The notes under the pieces: model-generated | What the model saw: the letters and a program-made list of their open reading frames with translations, nothing else | Databases searched by the model: none | What the model was told of the DNA's origin: nothing | Position numbers and translations under genes: made by a program | Shown: in pieces, positions 35,244-50,000 of the stretch | Position numbering within the stretch: position 1 is the first letter of the stretch | Layout: every line of letters starts with the position of its first letter | Assembly: GCA_030674155.1 (NCBI GenBank) | Contig: CM060318.1 | Span: 87,284,166-87,334,165 of the forward strand | DNA length: 50,000 bases | Reading direction: 5' to 3' | DNA from: Stramonita haemastoma | Lineage: Eukaryota > Mollusca > Gastropoda > Neogastropoda > Muricidae

Positions 35244-37262
35244 CAGCACTTCACAGCACCATTTTTTCACTGGTTTCATCCCAAATTACTCCCTAACATT
35301 TCGAAGCTCGTCTGCTCTTCATCACTGGGCATGTGTGGTGGACAGCAGAGGAGGAATGGCGGGTGAAGCACAAATGAGCCAGCAGTGCAGTGACAAATGA
35401 CTGAAAACGCTATAAAGCAGTGCCATGCACACAAAACAATAAACCACCAAAAAAAATAGCCGCGGATTCACTCTGAAAAAAATGTGTTGTATCGCCCAGC
35501 CAAGCTGCACACAGCAGGATTAGAACTGTTAACTGGCTTACGACCAACATTTCCAGTTTCCCTGCCTTCAAAGCCAGACATTAGTATACACGTTAGGAGC
35601 TAAGTCCATAGCGTTTGCCATTTTCAGAACGCCAAAACTCGTTCCCAGACTGAGCACATACAGGCCAACTTACGTATTTACTCGACAACTGCGCTTGCCT
35701 ATTGGGATAAAACAGATAAGATATTAGTTATATATGGGTACAGTCATTTATTGACTATAATCCTATTATGGTCACTGTATTCCTCTTTTTTGCATGTGTT
35801 TTTGGGTAGCAGTTTAATGTACCAAGCGTCATATACTAATACATTAAAAAATACAAATAACTATTAATGCACAAATGCTGATTTCAAGCTGAAAAATAAT
35901 ATAGTAATGAACTTAGTAGACTGTGGTTTATATGAGCCCCATGAAAATATGAAAACGTCTTTATTTAACTGTTAAAACAACTTTGAGATGATTTTATTTG
36001 AACGTTTGCGCATCTTCCGGTTTAGCAACCAGTCTAGAAAGCTGGTAGACATTTGTTTGGACAAAAATCAAAGAATGGTGATCAGACATATTTCCCATAT
36101 ACCTACAATTTGTTCCATGACTAGAAAGTGTTTCTACCCAACACAGAAAGCTTGTACAATAGAACTTGATCTCATTTCATTAAAAAAAAATTTCTTAAAA
36201 CAACCTAGCGGTAACAATACATTCCCTACCTCCAACGACCATTATTTACCAACTGACACATTCCTAGACTGAAGACATTGTGCAGCAGAGAACCGTCCAG
36301 GAGAGACATACAGGTAGAGCAACACAGGTTGGAAGGAGGACAGTTCTACACTGATGTCCATGACAACTAGCTGTTCTACAGGAGGAGGGGAGAGACACGG
36401 TGACTACACAGCTACTGGTTTCTATCATCAGGAAGAACGACTGGCAGACTGCAGGGGGATCTGGTGACAGCAGAACTGGCGTGGGGCTACCTGCAGGGGG
36501 GGGTGGCTACAAGGAGGGGGAGGGATTACCTCACTTAAGAAGTGACAGAGGGGGCACGGGTGGCACGGTCTGTGCTTGGGGCTCTCTTAGAACCAATCCC
36601 AGACTGCAACGGGCCCAAGATGTGTCATTCCCAACGTTCAATGCCCAGACTACGTTTTACAATATGTAAATCCAAAACCTCCCATATTTTTATGATGATT
36701 ATGTCATTTCCGACATCCTGGACTATTCATTCATAAATAACAGGTAATGTACCAAAATAAAAACTGTTCACAGTATCAAAGCACCACAAAAGGTCTAATA
36801 ACAAGCATTTTTCAAAGCTGTGTAATTGCTTAACTGCCAAACCCACAGAATACAGAAATGCTGAAGTCTAGTTCATTTCATTTTGATAGTAACTGCCACT
36901 GCTCTGTTTTTTTCTGAAGGAGTTTTGCTGTATGGATATAAATACTGATTCATAAAAAAAATATTAGAACGTTTCAGTGCTCATTTTAATACAGATAAAA
37001 TGTATATGACATGTATAACAACAATCTCTTCACTCTATACTCCAAGCTTGGACATCCCTGAAGAACAGAACTGACACACTGAAACAGCGCAAAGAGCGGC
37101 GCTTTGCTTTGTGCTATGACTGGGAGCACAGACTCCCAATCCCGATACAACATTGAAATACATACTAATACCAAAGACCAACAGAGATAATAATAACTAT
37201 AACAATAATGATATAATAATAAAAACAACGATACTTCAAACGCACTGCATGAGATAACACCA
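35244..37262 (-). other. Probable myosin 3' UTR and flank
   Basis: AT-rich sequence 3' of the myosin stop codon on the minus strand. AATAAA signals on the minus strand lie at 35960-35965 and 35747-35752, so a 3' UTR of about 1.3 to 1.5 kb is possible. A C/T-rich stretch near 36450-36530 carries splice-acceptor-like sequences (see findings). Confidence 0.45.
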
Positions 37263-49839
<12,577 letters not shown>

Positions 49840-50000
49840 TTCATACAAGTTCCTCAGGCCGGGGGCCAGCACGGCCAGGTCGGAGGCATCCCGGAACACC
49901 TTCCTGCTGCGGGCACTCAAGTGCTTCTTCTTCAGGGGCTCGTAGTTCGCGCCCAGCAGCAGGGGGTGAGTGGCGATGTTCTCCAGCACGCTGGGACTCG
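49840..50000 (-). CDS. Putative catchin/myorod-specific N-terminal exon (partial at window edge)
   Basis: Open on the minus strand from the window edge to a donor GAA|GTACAG. In frame it reads SPSVLENIATHPLLLGANYE, PLKKKHLSARSRKVFRDASD, LAVLAPGLRNLYE. It is not myosin rod: no heptads, Pro-containing, with a basic Ser-bearing patch that could be phosphorylated. The GC-rich codon use matches the myosin exons. The donor is phase 0 and fits the phase-0 acceptor of M1. Catchin/myorod of molluscan smooth muscle has a unique N-terminal domain fused by alternative splicing to the C-terminal myosin rod, which fits this position. Alternative: a 3' coding exon of an unrelated upstream gene. Confidence 0.6.

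Overview
This window is animal nuclear DNA with spliced genes, very rich in microsatellites and short retroelements, and very probably from a mollusc (a gastropod is plausible, but the window does not prove it). Evidence: two genes with GT-AG introns and GC-rich exons in AT-rich introns; a muscle myosin heavy chain rod; and, upstream of that rod, a non-myosin exon in the place where molluscs keep the alternative first part of catchin/myorod. The two genes are convergent.

Plus strand, about 6.5 to 24.8 kb: the last eight recognised coding exons (6473-24799) of a coiled-coil protein with a C-terminal Death domain. The 5' part lies outside or was not recognised. All exon phases fit, but the first visible exon carries an apparent 1-base deletion near 6700, and its 5' edge exists in three tandem copies. 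The 12-kb first intron holds an L1-like retrotransposon on the opposite strand (ORF2 in three frames at 8118-11939; a matching ORF1 at 15493-16431), a LINE/SINE chimera, and SINEs.

Minus strand, 50 to 37.3 kb: thirteen exons join without a gap, all phases correct, into about 839 residues of the C-terminal rod of muscle myosin heavy chain, ending in a Ser-rich tail. Beyond the first rod exon, at the window edge (49840-50000), is an open non-coiled-coil exon whose phase-0 donor can splice straight to the rod. This fits the unique N-terminal region of catchin/myorod, made from the same gene with an alternative start.

Repeats: a 5'-truncated LINE reverse transcriptase (130-1577); a pogo-like DNA transposon remnant inside a (TA)n array (3256-4167); a degenerate LINE 3' end inside a (CT)n array (28632-29672); a LINE terminal fragment (30197-30361); ten copies of a tRNA-headed SINE (called SINE-1 here); five copies of a second SINE whose head joins a tRNA A-box-like start to a 5S rRNA-like segment (SINE-2); three copies each of a (TTTGAC)n-tailed element and of a short element with a palindromic TATAGCGCTATA core. 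Dinucleotide and tetranucleotide arrays fill most remaining space, often starting within a few bases of splice sites or mobile-element ends.

No rRNA, free-standing tRNA, CRISPR array or prokaryotic signal was seen. The long Ser/Leu, Thr/His, Cys/Val or Arg/Glu reading frames are translations of microsatellites and are not annotated as genes.
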